DNA from: Natronobacterium texcoconense
GTDB taxonomy: Archaea; Halobacteriota; Halobacteria; Halobacteriales; Natrialbaceae
DNA length: 64,000 nucleotides
Assembly (NCBI RefSeq): GCF_900104065.1
Contig: NZ_FNLC01000001.1
Coordinates: 1-64,000 of the forward strand
Direction: 5' to 3'
Under the pieces are notes generated by a model, which saw nothing but the letters and a program-made list of their open reading frames with translations, did not search any database and was not told the origin of the DNA. This document shows, in pieces, positions 44,056-52,725 of this stretch. The first letter of the stretch is position 1. Each line of letters opens with the position of its first letter. The position numbers were made by a program, and so were the translations under genes.

Positions 44056-44547
44056 TTAACCGGAGTCGGGAGCCATCCCCTTTTCCGCAAGCTCCTCGAG
44101 TGCTCCTTCGGACTTCTCGAGTCCCTCGAGGCCCATCCCCTTGAGGACATGGTCGGCTTTCGTGAACTGGATCTCCTCGTAGTCGACGATCTGGACGCGG
44201 TTTCCCCACGGATCGTGGAACTCGAGACCGGGAACGTCCAGTCGTTCGACGTCAGTCTCCTCGAGTCGCGCTTCGACGGTCTCGGCGTCGTCGACGACGA
44301 GCCCGAAGTGGCGAGCGTCGTCCGTCTCGACCGTTGCCTCGTCGGTTTCGGCGAGTGCGACGAACTGGTCACCCATGTCGAGAAACACCTTGGTGTCGCT
44401 TCGGCCGCGGAGTTCGAACCGGAATAGCGACTCGTAGAACTCGAGGGCCTCTTCCACGTCGCCGACCTCGAGGGCGACGTGGTTACTGCCGACGAGTCGA
44501 GCGCGATCCGGATCGTCGTCACTGGTGTCGGATTCAGAAGCGGTCAC
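44056..44547 (-). CDS. VOC-family (glyoxalase-like) protein
   Basis: The 163-residue protein has one glyoxalase/VOC domain: SNHVALEVGDVEEALEFYES, DTKVFLDMGDQFVALAE, and FHDPWGNRVQIVDYEEIQF. It keeps His and Glu residues expected at a metal site. No GSH or mycothiol pathway is evident. It faces the esterase gene on the other strand. Confidence 0.84.
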   Translation of the reverse strand: MTASESDTSDDDPDRARLVGSNHVALEVGDVEEALEFYESLFRFELRGRSDTKVFLDMGDQFVALAETDEATVETDDARHFGLVVDDAETVEARLEETDVERLDVPGLEFHDPWGNRVQIVDYEEIQFTKADHVLKGMGLEGLEKSEGALEELAEKGMAPDSG

Positions 44548-44623
44548 GGTCGCCGTACGACCTGGGGAGCGATACCGTCGCTGCTGGACAATGCAGCCGA
44601 AAAAACGAATCCGCCGAGTCGTC

Positions 44624-45259
44624 CTATGCCGTCGCTTCGGCGTCGTCGACTTCCTCGAGCTGCTCGAGTGCCTGGATGACGTCGCGGCGGTAGTTCTCGA
44701 CCGGGGAGTCGTACCGCTCGCGGGACATCTGGGCGTACTCGTTGGTCGGCGCGGTCGACCCGCTCTCGGGTGCTTCCTGTTCGGCTTCCCACTCCTGGAA
44801 CGCCTCGATGCGCTCTAAGGTGCGTTCGGCGGTTTCGACGACCCAGCGATCGCGGGTCGCCTCGTCGACGACCGAGATGGATTCGGGTCGGACGGAGACG
44901 TTGACGGTGCCGTCTTCGGTCTCGTAGGTTCGGGGTTTGCCGACGACGGAGACGTAGGCCGGCGGCTCGGTATCGCGGAGCGCTGCGGCTGCTTCCGGCT
45001 GGTACTGGCCGGCGTAGACGAAGAACGTCCCGGTCGGGTCGACGACCCGGCCGCGCCAGTACTCGCTGTCCTCGCCGACGTCTTCGGTTTCGGTGAGCGT
45101 TCCAACGAAGAACACGCGGTTCGCGCGGTCGCCCGTCGGCATGAGCGCGTAGTTGGGCGCGCGTTCGTCGTCGCTTTCCTTGAACGAATACGTCGAGTCG
45201 TTGAATTCCGAGGCGAAGACGCGGCGTGCGACTTCGCGGGTGAGTTCTGCCTGGCTCAT
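44624..45259 (-). CDS. RPA-associated protein (Rpap3-like)
   Basis: The 211-residue protein starts one base after the RPA gene's stop and matches the COG3390 family that always accompanies haloarchaeal RPA genes. It has an OB-fold core (NRVFFVGTLTETEDVGEDSE, GRVVDPTGTFFVYAGQY) and a helical tail. In Haloferax the partners of RPA1 and RPA3 act with them in DNA repair. The pairing with the zinc-finger RPA suggests the Rpa3 system. Confidence 0.87.
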   Translation of the reverse strand: MSQAELTREVARRVFASEFNDSTYSFKESDDERAPNYALMPTGDRANRVFFVGTLTETEDVGEDSEYWRGRVVDPTGTFFVYAGQYQPEAAAALRDTEPPAYVSVVGKPRTYETEDGTVNVSVRPESISVVDEATRDRWVVETAERTLERIEAFQEWEAEQEAPESGSTAPTNEYAQMSRERYDSPVENYRRDVIQALEQLEEVDDAEATA

Positions 45260-45260
45260 G

Positions 45261-46190
45261 TTACATCGACCTCGCTTTGATCAGCAGGTCCTCCGCATCG
45301 GCTGGTCCGTCCAGTTCCTCGACCTCGTCGGCGAGCACGTAGCGGCCGAAGGTCGGCCCTTCGATCCGGTAGTAGGTGCCGACGACGTCGTCGGCGATCT
45401 CGTCCGCGACGATCGTCGTGTCGAGTGCGTCCATCGCCATGTCCTTGGCTTCCTCGAGACTGAGCCCCGTCAGTTCCTCGGTGGCGTCCTTGTCGAAGAT
45501 GACTTCGTGGGCGTCGATGCCGTCGTCGACGACGGCCTTGATCCGGAGGTCGAACTCGCCTTCGACCTCGCCGTGTTCGTTACAGCGGCCGTTCTGGAGG
45601 ACGCGGGTACAATCTTCCTTCGGACAGCGCTTGATCAGTCCGCTGCCGCTTTGCATGTCGACGAGCGCGCCTTCGATCTCGCTGGTGTCGTCGCCGACTT
45701 CGATATCTTCCTCGAGTTCCTCGATCACCGTCGTCGAGTTGAGTTTGACCGAGTATCGGCCCTGATACTCGTCGGTGACGATGTTACGAAGCTCGTAGAC
45801 ACCGCCTTCCTCGAGTGCGGGCAGGTCGGACTTGGCCCACTTGGTGAACTTGATCGTTCCCGTGGGGTCGCCCAGCAGCCCGACCTGGGCGACCGAGTCG
45901 CTCCGTGGGTCCCAGAGTTCGATGACCTTGGCGGTGAGGTCGATCCACTGCTCGGGTTCGTCGACGTCCTCGATTTTGGCGTCGTCGCTCGAGCCGCTCG
46001 CAATGTCTTCGCGCTCGAGGTCTGCCTCCTCGAGGTAGTGGTTGGTGACGCTGCGGCGTGCCTCGTCGGTCGGCACTTTGTACTCGTCGACGAGTGTCGT
46101 CAGGCGGTCCTCGATCTCGTCGACGCTGACGTCTATATGGTCTGAAAACTGCTCGTGTATGTCCTCGGCGTGCTGTCGTACGTCGCTCAT
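45261..46190 (-). CDS. rpa3: Single-strand DNA-binding replication protein A (Rpa3-like)
   Basis: The ATG at 46190 gives 309 residues. An N-terminal helical region is followed by an OB-fold (TAKVIELWDPRSDSVAQVG, TGTIKFTKWAKSDL), then a zinc-finger-like Cys-x4-Cys ... Cys-x2-His cluster near residue 195, and a C-terminal OB-like part. Size and the adjacent COG3390 partner fit Rpa3. It binds single-stranded DNA in repair and replication. The two genes are almost contiguous. Confidence 0.87.
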   Translation of the reverse strand: MSDVRQHAEDIHEQFSDHIDVSVDEIEDRLTTLVDEYKVPTDEARRSVTNHYLEEADLEREDIASGSSDDAKIEDVDEPEQWIDLTAKVIELWDPRSDSVAQVGLLGDPTGTIKFTKWAKSDLPALEEGGVYELRNIVTDEYQGRYSVKLNSTTVIEELEEDIEVGDDTSEIEGALVDMQSGSGLIKRCPKEDCTRVLQNGRCNEHGEVEGEFDLRIKAVVDDGIDAHEVIFDKDATEELTGLSLEEAKDMAMDALDTTIVADEIADDVVGTYYRIEGPTFGRYVLADEVEELDGPADAEDLLIKARSM

Positions 46191-46309
46191 TGTGTCACGC
46201 CTCCTCTTTCGTTTCACTGGGAGGCATACACCTATTCGCGCCCAATCCTATTTAAACTACGGTGACCGGAGCGAAAGTGGACGTTCCGTTCGAAACGCTC
46301 GAACCGTGG

Positions 46310-46903
46310 CTACCCGTCGTTTCCGTACTCCGACAGCGACTGGTCGGTCGTCTCTTTGCGGTGGCTCGTCGCCAGTCCCGCGAGGTGAGGCGTTTCGGGG
46401 ACGATGAGTTCTTCACAGGCAGTCTGGCACGCGCCGGTACTTCCGGGAATACAGAACACCGGCGTGTCGACGGCGATGCCGGCTGTTGCACGCGAGGCGA
46501 TCGCTCGAGTCCCGATCTCCTCCCACGAAAGGGCCCGAAACCGTTCGCCGAAGCCGGGCAGTTCGCGCTCGAACAGCGACGAGGTCGCCTCCGGCGAGAC
46601 GTCGTCGGCCGTGACGCCCGTCCCGCCGGTCGTGACGACGACGTCGATGTCCCGCCGAGCGACGAGTCCCCGTACCGTCGTTCGAATCGACGAGTAGTCG
46701 TCCCGGACGAGCAGTCGTTCCTGGACCTCGTGGCCTTCGGCCTCGAAACACTCCTGGATGGTGTCGCCGCCGGGATCGTCGGGATCCTCCTCGTCCGCCT
46801 GTGCGCGTGAACTCGAGACCGTCACGATTCCGACGTAGAGCGGATCGATGATATCGTGACCGTGGTCGTCCGTGCTGCGTCGATCGCTGCGGTCGGTTGG
46901 CAT
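46310..46903 (-). CDS. moaB: Molybdenum cofactor biosynthesis protein MoaB/MogA
   Basis: The ATG at 46903 gives 197 residues. The MoCF domain shows GIVTVSSSRAQADEE, the VVTTGGTGVTADDVSPEA signature and FCIPGSTGACQTACEEL. MoaB/MogA adenylylates molybdopterin before metal insertion. No other moa gene is near. An N-terminal Arg/Asp-rich extension is typical of haloarchaeal copies. Confidence 0.9.
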   Translation of the reverse strand: MPTDRSDRRSTDDHGHDIIDPLYVGIVTVSSSRAQADEEDPDDPGGDTIQECFEAEGHEVQERLLVRDDYSSIRTTVRGLVARRDIDVVVTTGGTGVTADDVSPEATSSLFERELPGFGERFRALSWEEIGTRAIASRATAGIAVDTPVFCIPGSTGACQTACEELIVPETPHLAGLATSHRKETTDQSLSEYGNDG

Positions 46904-46993
46904 GTGTACGTGTCCACAGTCCACCGCCATAAGATGTCGCGTCGGTTCCACCTTCGGAACGTTTTACTGCGTTTCGGACGACTTTCATCGCAG

Positions 46994-48454
46994 ATGTTCG
47001 GACGCGGTGTCGCCGACGAAGTTCCGCCGGCCGTTCGATTCGTGCCGATCCTCCTCGCCAATCTGGTGCCGCTCGTCGGCGTCCTCGCGTACGGTTGGGA
47101 GCCGTCGACGCTGATCGTCATCTACGCCCTCGAGGTGATACTCGCGCTCCCGCTGGCGGCGGTGAAGGCGCTGTTCGCCGGACAGCCACCGCGAATCGAG
47201 GAGCTAGAGACAGACGAGGACGAGAGCGACTCGAGCGTGATCAGCGTCGGGAACACCGATCTCGCACGAAAGCGCGGGAGCGTCGAACTGGTTTCGTGGC
47301 TTCCGCCGGTCTATCCGCGGAACCTGCCGTTCGTCGGTGCAGTGCTCTTCGCGACCGTATGGGTCGTCCTCTTCGTCGTGGGTGCCCTGGCAGAGATCGC
47401 CGTCGGCGAGGCGCTCACACGACCGGAGGTCTGGCTTAGCGTCGCCGGACTGATGGTCGGACAGGGTCTCGAGACGTGGCACGACTACCTCCGTGATGGT
47501 CGGTACGAGACGGCGTCGCCGTACGCCGTCATCGAGACGCCAGCGCGTCAGGGGTTTTTCCTGATGGCCGTCTTGCTCTTCGTCGCGGAAGCCGGCGGGA
47601 TTGCCGTGCTCGCGACGTTCGTCGCCGTCAAACTGCTCGTCGACTGGTCAGCGTTTCGCGCGACCCACGGCGGTGGCGGACGGTTCACGGGATGGCTCTC
47701 CGGACCCGAGAACGCGGGCGAACTTCCCAACCCACCACAGCTACCCGATGGCGATCCGGACGCTCGATGCAGGACGCATACGCGCACGGTACTGCTCACT
47801 GGACTTCTCAGCACGCTGGTGAAACCAGCCCCATTCTACACCGGCATGGTCCTTCTCGCGTGGTTCGTCACCCTCGCCGTCCTCGGCAGCAGTGGCGAGT
47901 ACACCATCGTGCTTACGGCCGTCGTCACTCTCGGAGCGCTCGCGGCACTCGTCGCGTTTCTGGCGAGCAAGACCGCCGAACACGTCCTCGAGTACGCCCC
48001 GCTCGAGTACCGCCGGTACGACGACCGTCTCGTCGCGTACGACACGTGGGTCGAGGAACCGCAGTGGAGCGTTCCGATCCACGAGATCCGTGACGTCAGC
48101 CTCGTCTACGACCGGTTTCCGGATCGCGTATTCGACACCCGGACGCTCGAGGCACAGATGGGATGGGGTGACGACGAGACGACGCGAGAACTCGGCCCCG
48201 TCGTCGACGTCGAGTCGTTCGTCGGGTCGTTCGACTTGCCGGTTCGAACGGCCGAGTTGACGCTAGAGCCGATCGACCGCCGACTCGCTGGGCTCGCCGT
48301 CACCCCCATCGGTGTCGTCTTCGCTGGAGCCGGCGCGTTCGCGGCTGGTCCGTGGCCGCTGGTGGTCGCGTTACCGTACGTCGTGTTCGGCCTCCCCTTC
48401 CTCGCGCTCGTCCTGCAGTTGCTCTGGCGGCAGGCGTATCCGGATCCCGAATAA
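46994..48454 (+). CDS. Multi-pass membrane protein (DUF6498-like)
   Basis: The ATG at 46994 gives 486 residues with about ten hydrophobic segments and one acidic cytosolic loop (ELETDEDESDSSV). Early residues FVPILLANLVPLVGVLAYGW match the start of the DUF6498 family. A soluble region (HVLEYAPLEYRRYDDRLVAYDTW) precedes the last two helices. No transport motif is recognised. Confidence 0.75.
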   Translation: MFGRGVADEVPPAVRFVPILLANLVPLVGVLAYGWEPSTLIVIYALEVILALPLAAVKALFAGQPPRIEELETDEDESDSSVISVGNTDLARKRGSVELVSWLPPVYPRNLPFVGAVLFATVWVVLFVVGALAEIAVGEALTRPEVWLSVAGLMVGQGLETWHDYLRDGRYETASPYAVIETPARQGFFLMAVLLFVAEAGGIAVLATFVAVKLLVDWSAFRATHGGGGRFTGWLSGPENAGELPNPPQLPDGDPDARCRTHTRTVLLTGLLSTLVKPAPFYTGMVLLAWFVTLAVLGSSGEYTIVLTAVVTLGALAALVAFLASKTAEHVLEYAPLEYRRYDDRLVAYDTWVEEPQWSVPIHEIRDVSLVYDRFPDRVFDTRTLEAQMGWGDDETTRELGPVVDVESFVGSFDLPVRTAELTLEPIDRRLAGLAVTPIGVVFAGAGAFAAGPWPLVVALPYVVFGLPFLALVLQLLWRQAYPDPE

Positions 48455-48476
48455 CCGGGGTGGCGCTCGAGCCAGG

Positions 48477-49733
48477 TTAGACCGGGTCCTGGTCGGAGAT
48501 AACGGTTGTCTCACCCATCGCCGTCGGCGCAGGATTGTCGTACTCCTGCCAGTCGTCGTCCATCTCGGCGTCGGTCAGCAGGCAGTCGTCCAGCCGGTCC
48601 TCGAGGTCGTCGAACTCGAGGTCGCGCCCGATCACCGCCAGTCGCGTCTCGCGGTCGCCCCACTCTTCGTCCCACTCGAGGTGAGGCTGGCCCTGCCGGT
48701 ACGTCTCCTGGCGTTCTTCGGAGAAACTGGCGATCCAGCGGCCGGTCACCTCGAGGCTCGTCTCCGTTCCGGCGTAGCTCATCGTGATGGCCTGATCCTC
48801 GCGGCCGGCGATCCAGCACAGTCCTTTCGCACGCACGAGGCCGTCGGGCAGGTCGGCGAGGAGGGCCGCGAAACGTTCGGGGTGGAACGGCCGCCGACGG
48901 TGGTAGCCGTCGACGCCGATCCCGTAGCGTTCGGGTGGATGTGCGTGGTCGTGGCCGTCTCCGCTGTGCTCGTGACCGTAATCGTGGTCGCCGTCGCCCT
49001 CGTCCGCGTGGTCGGCTTCGATCGCCTGCTTCCAGCCCGCCGATTCGCTCGCGGCCTCGAGGTCGAACCGCTCGACGCCGAGCAGTTCGTCGGGATCGAT
49101 CCCGCCGTACTCCGCCGTCACGACGTCCGCGCGGGGCTGGAGCGCCTCGAGCAAGGCGACGACTCGCTCGCGTTCGTCGGCGTCGACGAGGTCGCATTTG
49201 TTGACGACCAGCAGATCACAGAATTCGACCTGCTCTACGACGAGGTCCGCGAGCGGGCGCGTCCCGTCGTCCTCGCTTTCGCCTCGAACGGCAGGCACCT
49301 CGTCCTCGTCGAGGTCGACGTCGGCGAACCGGTCGTGGAACCGGCGAGCGTCGACGACCGTGACGACGGCCTCGAGATCGTATGGCCCACCAGCGGGACC
49401 ACGGACGAACTGCCGCGCGATCGGTTCGGGTTCGCCTACTCCCGACGCTTCGACGACGAGGTGGTCGAACTCGTGTTCCTTCCACAGTTGAACCACCGCT
49501 CGCGACAGTTCGCCGCCGAGACTACAGCAGATACAGCCGTTCTCGAGCGCGACGACCTCCTCGCCGGTGGCGAGGTCTGTACGGGCTTCTACGAGGTCGG
49601 CGTCCACGTTTACAGCGCCGACGTCGTTGACCAGGACGGCGATATCGCGGTCTGCGGACTCGAGTAGTCCCGACAGCAGCGTCGTCTTTCCTGCGCCGAG
49701 TTCTCCACAGAGGACGGTGACCGGGACGGACAT
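48477..49733 (-). CDS. CobW/COG0523 metal-chaperone GTPase, first paralogue
   Basis: The 418-residue protein has Walker A GELGAGKT (10-17), the metal-binding CICC motif at 67-70, NKCDLVD as the guanine-specificity site and a CobW C-terminal domain. A His-rich loop (DHDYGHEHSGDGHDHAHPP) sits between the domains and can bind metal. COG0523 GTPases deliver Zn, Co or Ni to client proteins. It lies 3 bp after the second paralogue and may share its transcript. Confidence 0.92.
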   Translation of the reverse strand: MSVPVTVLCGELGAGKTTLLSGLLESADRDIAVLVNDVGAVNVDADLVEARTDLATGEEVVALENGCICCSLGGELSRAVVQLWKEHEFDHLVVEASGVGEPEPIARQFVRGPAGGPYDLEAVVTVVDARRFHDRFADVDLDEDEVPAVRGESEDDGTRPLADLVVEQVEFCDLLVVNKCDLVDADERERVVALLEALQPRADVVTAEYGGIDPDELLGVERFDLEAASESAGWKQAIEADHADEGDGDHDYGHEHSGDGHDHAHPPERYGIGVDGYHRRRPFHPERFAALLADLPDGLVRAKGLCWIAGREDQAITMSYAGTETSLEVTGRWIASFSEERQETYRQGQPHLEWDEEWGDRETRLAVIGRDLEFDDLEDRLDDCLLTDAEMDDDWQEYDNPAPTAMGETTVISDQDPV

Positions 49734-49736
49734 TCC

Positions 49737-50942
49737 TTACTGGTCCGCGAGCGCGAGTTCACGTCGTTCTTCCGGTTCGAACGGATCGGGGTAGTCGTTC
49801 CAGTCCGCTTCCATCTCGGCGTCGGTCAGGAGACAGTCGTCCAGCCGATCTATCAGGCCGTCCTCGTCGAACTCGCGGGCAATGAAGACGAGTCGGGTCA
49901 TGCGGTCGCCCCACTTCTCGTCCCAGTCGTCTTTCAGGTCCGGTCGGGCGGCGAAGTACTGCTCGCGTTCCGCTTTCGGCAGGTTCGCCAGCCACGTTCC
50001 GGCCGGTCCCGCACGCACGGACGTTCCAGCCTTGTCGACGCCCATCGCGACGTCTTCCCGACCCGCACTCCAGAAGAAGCCCTTCGCCCGGATGATCTCG
50101 TCGGGGAGATCAGACAGCAGCGCGGCGATCCGCTCGGGGTGGAACGGCCGGTCGCGCTGGTAGACGAAGGAGGTGACGCCGTGTTCTTCCTGTGGGTCGT
50201 GGTGGTGGTCGTGCTGGAGTTCGTGCTTCCAGCCCGCGGAGTTCTGGGCGCGCTGAAAGTCAAAGCGTCCGGTCCCGAGAATTCCGTCGGGGTCGACGTC
50301 ACCGAACTCCGTCCGGACGATCTGCGCACGCGGCTGGAGTCGCTCGAGAACGGCCTCGATCTCTTCCAGATCGTCGTCTGGAACGAGGTCACACTTGTTC
50401 AACAGGAGGACGTCACAGAACTCGATCTGATCGAGCAGGACTTCCTCCGGAACGCGTCCCGAGTGATCCTCGAGTTCGTCGCCGGTCAGCGCCGAACCGG
50501 AGTCGAACGACTCCCAGAAGCTGTGGGCGTTGACGACCGTCACCATCGTGTCCAGCCGGTAGGTGTCGGTCGGATCGAACTCCGCGTCCTCGAACCCGAG
50601 TGCGAACGTCTGGGCGACGGGGACCGGTTCGGAGATCCCCGAGGACTCGACCAGCAGGTAGTCGAACTCCCGGCGGTCGGCGAGTCGGCCGACCTCCTCG
50701 AGCATGTCGCCTCGCAGCCGACAGCAGATGCAGCCGTTGGACATCTCGATGATCTCTTCCTCGCTACCCAGGTCGGACTGCTGGGCGACGTGTTCGGCGT
50801 CGACGTTTACCTCGCCCATGTCGTTGACCACGACGGCGACCTCGAGGCCGTGGTCTGCAGTCAGGACGTGGTTGAGGACGGTGGTCTTTCCTGCGCCGAG
50901 ACTTCCACTCAGAACGGTGACGGGGATACGGTCGTCAGTCAT
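49737..50942 (-). CDS. CobW/COG0523 metal-chaperone GTPase, second paralogue
   Basis: The 401-residue protein has Walker A GSLGAGKT (13-20), CICC (71-74), NKCDLVPDD for guanine and a C-terminal CobW domain, with a shorter His stretch HELQHDHHHDPQEEHG. Sequence and length are close to the downstream copy, so the pair arose by duplication. It is divergent from the NikR-like gene, with a dyad in the 103-bp spacer. Confidence 0.92.
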   Translation of the reverse strand: MTDDRIPVTVLSGSLGAGKTTVLNHVLTADHGLEVAVVVNDMGEVNVDAEHVAQQSDLGSEEEIIEMSNGCICCRLRGDMLEEVGRLADRREFDYLLVESSGISEPVPVAQTFALGFEDAEFDPTDTYRLDTMVTVVNAHSFWESFDSGSALTGDELEDHSGRVPEEVLLDQIEFCDVLLLNKCDLVPDDDLEEIEAVLERLQPRAQIVRTEFGDVDPDGILGTGRFDFQRAQNSAGWKHELQHDHHHDPQEEHGVTSFVYQRDRPFHPERIAALLSDLPDEIIRAKGFFWSAGREDVAMGVDKAGTSVRAGPAGTWLANLPKAEREQYFAARPDLKDDWDEKWGDRMTRLVFIAREFDEDGLIDRLDDCLLTDAEMEADWNDYPDPFEPEERRELALADQ

Positions 50943-50981
50943 GGCTCGTTGTGAATACGAACTCTGTGTTTGTTAATGTTA

Positions 50982-51012
50982 GTTATTACGCCACCGGTGC
51001 CCTGTGAATAAC
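50982..51012. promoter_or_regulatory. Candidate operator dyad between CobW and NikR-like genes
   Basis: GTTATT at 50982-50987 is mirrored by AATAAC at 51007-51012, 19 bases apart, with a perfect CACCGGTG (50992-50999) between. NikR operators in bacteria are two six-base half-sites about 16 bases apart, so this spacing is similar. A second GTGAATA direct copy lies at 50951-50957. Binding is untested. Confidence 0.45.
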
Positions 51013-51015
51013 AGA

Positions 51016-51027
51016 TATTATTATATC
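51016..51027 (+). promoter_or_regulatory. TATA element of the NikR-like gene
   Basis: TATTATTATATC ends 18 nt before the ATG at 51046 and overlaps the spacing expected for a leaderless start. It adjoins the candidate operator at 50982-51012, so a regulator bound there could block it. Confidence 0.55.
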
Positions 51028-51045
51028 CTATGTGGGGTTTCATAT

Positions 51046-51468
51046 ATGCCCGTAGTCAGCGTGTCGATGCCCGAGGAGTTGATCGAACGGCTGGACTCGT
51101 TCGCCGACGAGCACGGATACACCGGCCGAAGCGAAGTCGTCCGCGAGAGTGCTCGAGGCCTCCTCGGCGAGTTCGACGACAACGGTCTCGAGGACCGGCG
51201 TCTCGCGGGCATCGTCAGCGTGCTCTACGACTTCGGAAACCGGTCGATCGAGCGTCGCGTCACGGAACTGCGCCACGACTACGAACACGCCATCGTTGCG
51301 AACGACCACAGCCACGTCGCGGACTACTGTCTGGACCTGTTCGTGCTCGAGAGCGACCTCGAGGAAATCTCCGGGTTCATCTCCAGCTGTCGCGCGATCG
51401 AAGGTGTCGACACCGTCGACTACTCGTTCGTGCCGCTGGATGCCCCGGAGACGCTCGAGGAGGTCTGA
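51046..51468 (+). CDS. NikR-like metal-responsive regulator with altered ligand spacing
   Basis: The ATG at 51046 gives 140 residues. The N-terminus is an RHH DNA-binding domain (VVSVSMPEELIERLDSF, then GYTGRSEVVRESARGLL), followed by an ACT-like metal-binding domain. In characterised NikR the C-terminal site reads H-x-H-x5-C; here the matching place reads H-S-H-V-A-D-Y-C (H-x-H-x4-C), one residue shorter, with another His about ten earlier. It may sense another metal or bind Ni differently. It is divergent from two CobW genes. Confidence 0.83.
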   Translation: MPVVSVSMPEELIERLDSFADEHGYTGRSEVVRESARGLLGEFDDNGLEDRRLAGIVSVLYDFGNRSIERRVTELRHDYEHAIVANDHSHVADYCLDLFVLESDLEEISGFISSCRAIEGVDTVDYSFVPLDAPETLEEV

Positions 51469-51473
51469 ACCGC

Positions 51474-52442
51474 TCACGCCGTCGCTTCCGGTTCCCGCTC
51501 GACCGTCAGCCGACCGTCGATCGCTCGACCGTAGATCGATAGCAATCGATCCACGACCTCCCGCTGGCTCACCTCTCTGGCTGCCTGCCGGCCGTTCGAT
51601 CGCTCGCCCCGTTCGAGTCCCTCCTCGAGTCCACGAACGAGTTCGGCGTCGCTCGTCGCGACCGTGGAGGGGTCGACGCCCTCGAGTCGTTCGCGGACGT
51701 CGCCGACGTCGGTGGCGACGACCGGGAGGTTACAGGCGAGTGCCTCCTTGACGGAGGTCGGCGATCCCTCGTGTTCGGAGGTGAGCAGGAGTGCGTCCGC
51801 GGCGTTCATGTAGGTCGGAACGCGCTCGTGATCGACCCCGTGGACGACCTGAAGATTGACGGGGCGGTCGACCCGGTCGTCGACGGCGTCGACGATCTGC
51901 TTTGCCCGCGGATGGTTCTTGACCGTTCGCTCGGGTGGGTACGGGAAGAGGACGTGGTGTTCGTCCGGATCCCAGTTGACTCGTTCCTTCGCCGCGTCCG
52001 TCGGTTCCGGTCGAAAGAGATCCAGGTCGATCCCGAACGGCAGGACCGTACAGTCACTGCCCAGTTCCCGGCGCATGTCCTCCGTCATGACGACGACTTC
52101 CTCACAGCGGGGCGCACAGAACCGGCTGACCGGTCCGCCAGGCCCCTCGAGGTCGGTTCCCCACAGCGTGAGCACGACCGGCACCTCTCGCTGTGCGAGT
52201 GCCATCGGCGCGGTCAGCCCGTAATGGGCGTGCACGAGGTCGTAGTCGCCCTGTCGCACTTCCCGTCTCACCTGGGGGAAGAATCGGAGGTAGTCCAGGA
52301 CGCTCCGCGATTCCTCCGCGGAGACGTGGCCGGAGACGGTGAGAGTGTCGACGGAGAGCCCGCGGGATTCGAGGGCGCTGATCTGCTGGTTCAGAAACGG
52401 TGACTCGTCGTAGGTCGTCAACACGAGGACGTTCACGCTCAT
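51474..52442 (-). CDS. Glycosyltransferase family 4
   Basis: The ATG at 52442 gives 322 residues in the GT-B fold. The donor site shows EHEGSPTSVKEALACNLPVV, with the Glu-x7-Glu signature, and the acceptor half has DYDLVHAHYGLTAPMAL. It transfers a sugar from a nucleotide sugar. It converges with the NikR-like gene and is divergent from the sugar dehydratase, so it may add sugars to S-layer proteins or an exopolysaccharide. Confidence 0.88.
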   Translation of the reverse strand: MSVNVLVLTTYDESPFLNQQISALESRGLSVDTLTVSGHVSAEESRSVLDYLRFFPQVRREVRQGDYDLVHAHYGLTAPMALAQREVPVVLTLWGTDLEGPGGPVSRFCAPRCEEVVVMTEDMRRELGSDCTVLPFGIDLDLFRPEPTDAAKERVNWDPDEHHVLFPYPPERTVKNHPRAKQIVDAVDDRVDRPVNLQVVHGVDHERVPTYMNAADALLLTSEHEGSPTSVKEALACNLPVVATDVGDVRERLEGVDPSTVATSDAELVRGLEEGLERGERSNGRQAAREVSQREVVDRLLSIYGRAIDGRLTVEREPEATA

Positions 52443-52725
52443 CGATCGGTCGTCTCGGACGTCCGGCGTGGGACACATTGTTAATTCGTTCGCTTACGGA
52501 GACGGTCACTGCGAGACACCGGTTAAGGAGGGCGAACAGCCGTTTTCGATCCGACTTCGGCGATTCGGCGTCGATTCCAGCCGCCCGTTCGCCGTCGGTA
52601 ACGCGAGTTTCGTCGCCGATCGATCGTCCGGACTCGAGCCAGAGATCGCTGTAAGGCGAGCCAACGCCGTCCGTCTCGGTGTAGCGTTCGGATTACAAAG
52701 GCCGACCGAGGGGTGGCTACGCCAC

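Noticed and set aside
52443-52725. A gene in the spacer between glycosyltransferase and dehydratase
   Set aside because: The only open frame is an extension of the dehydratase without conserved sequence; the spacer probably holds two promoters.
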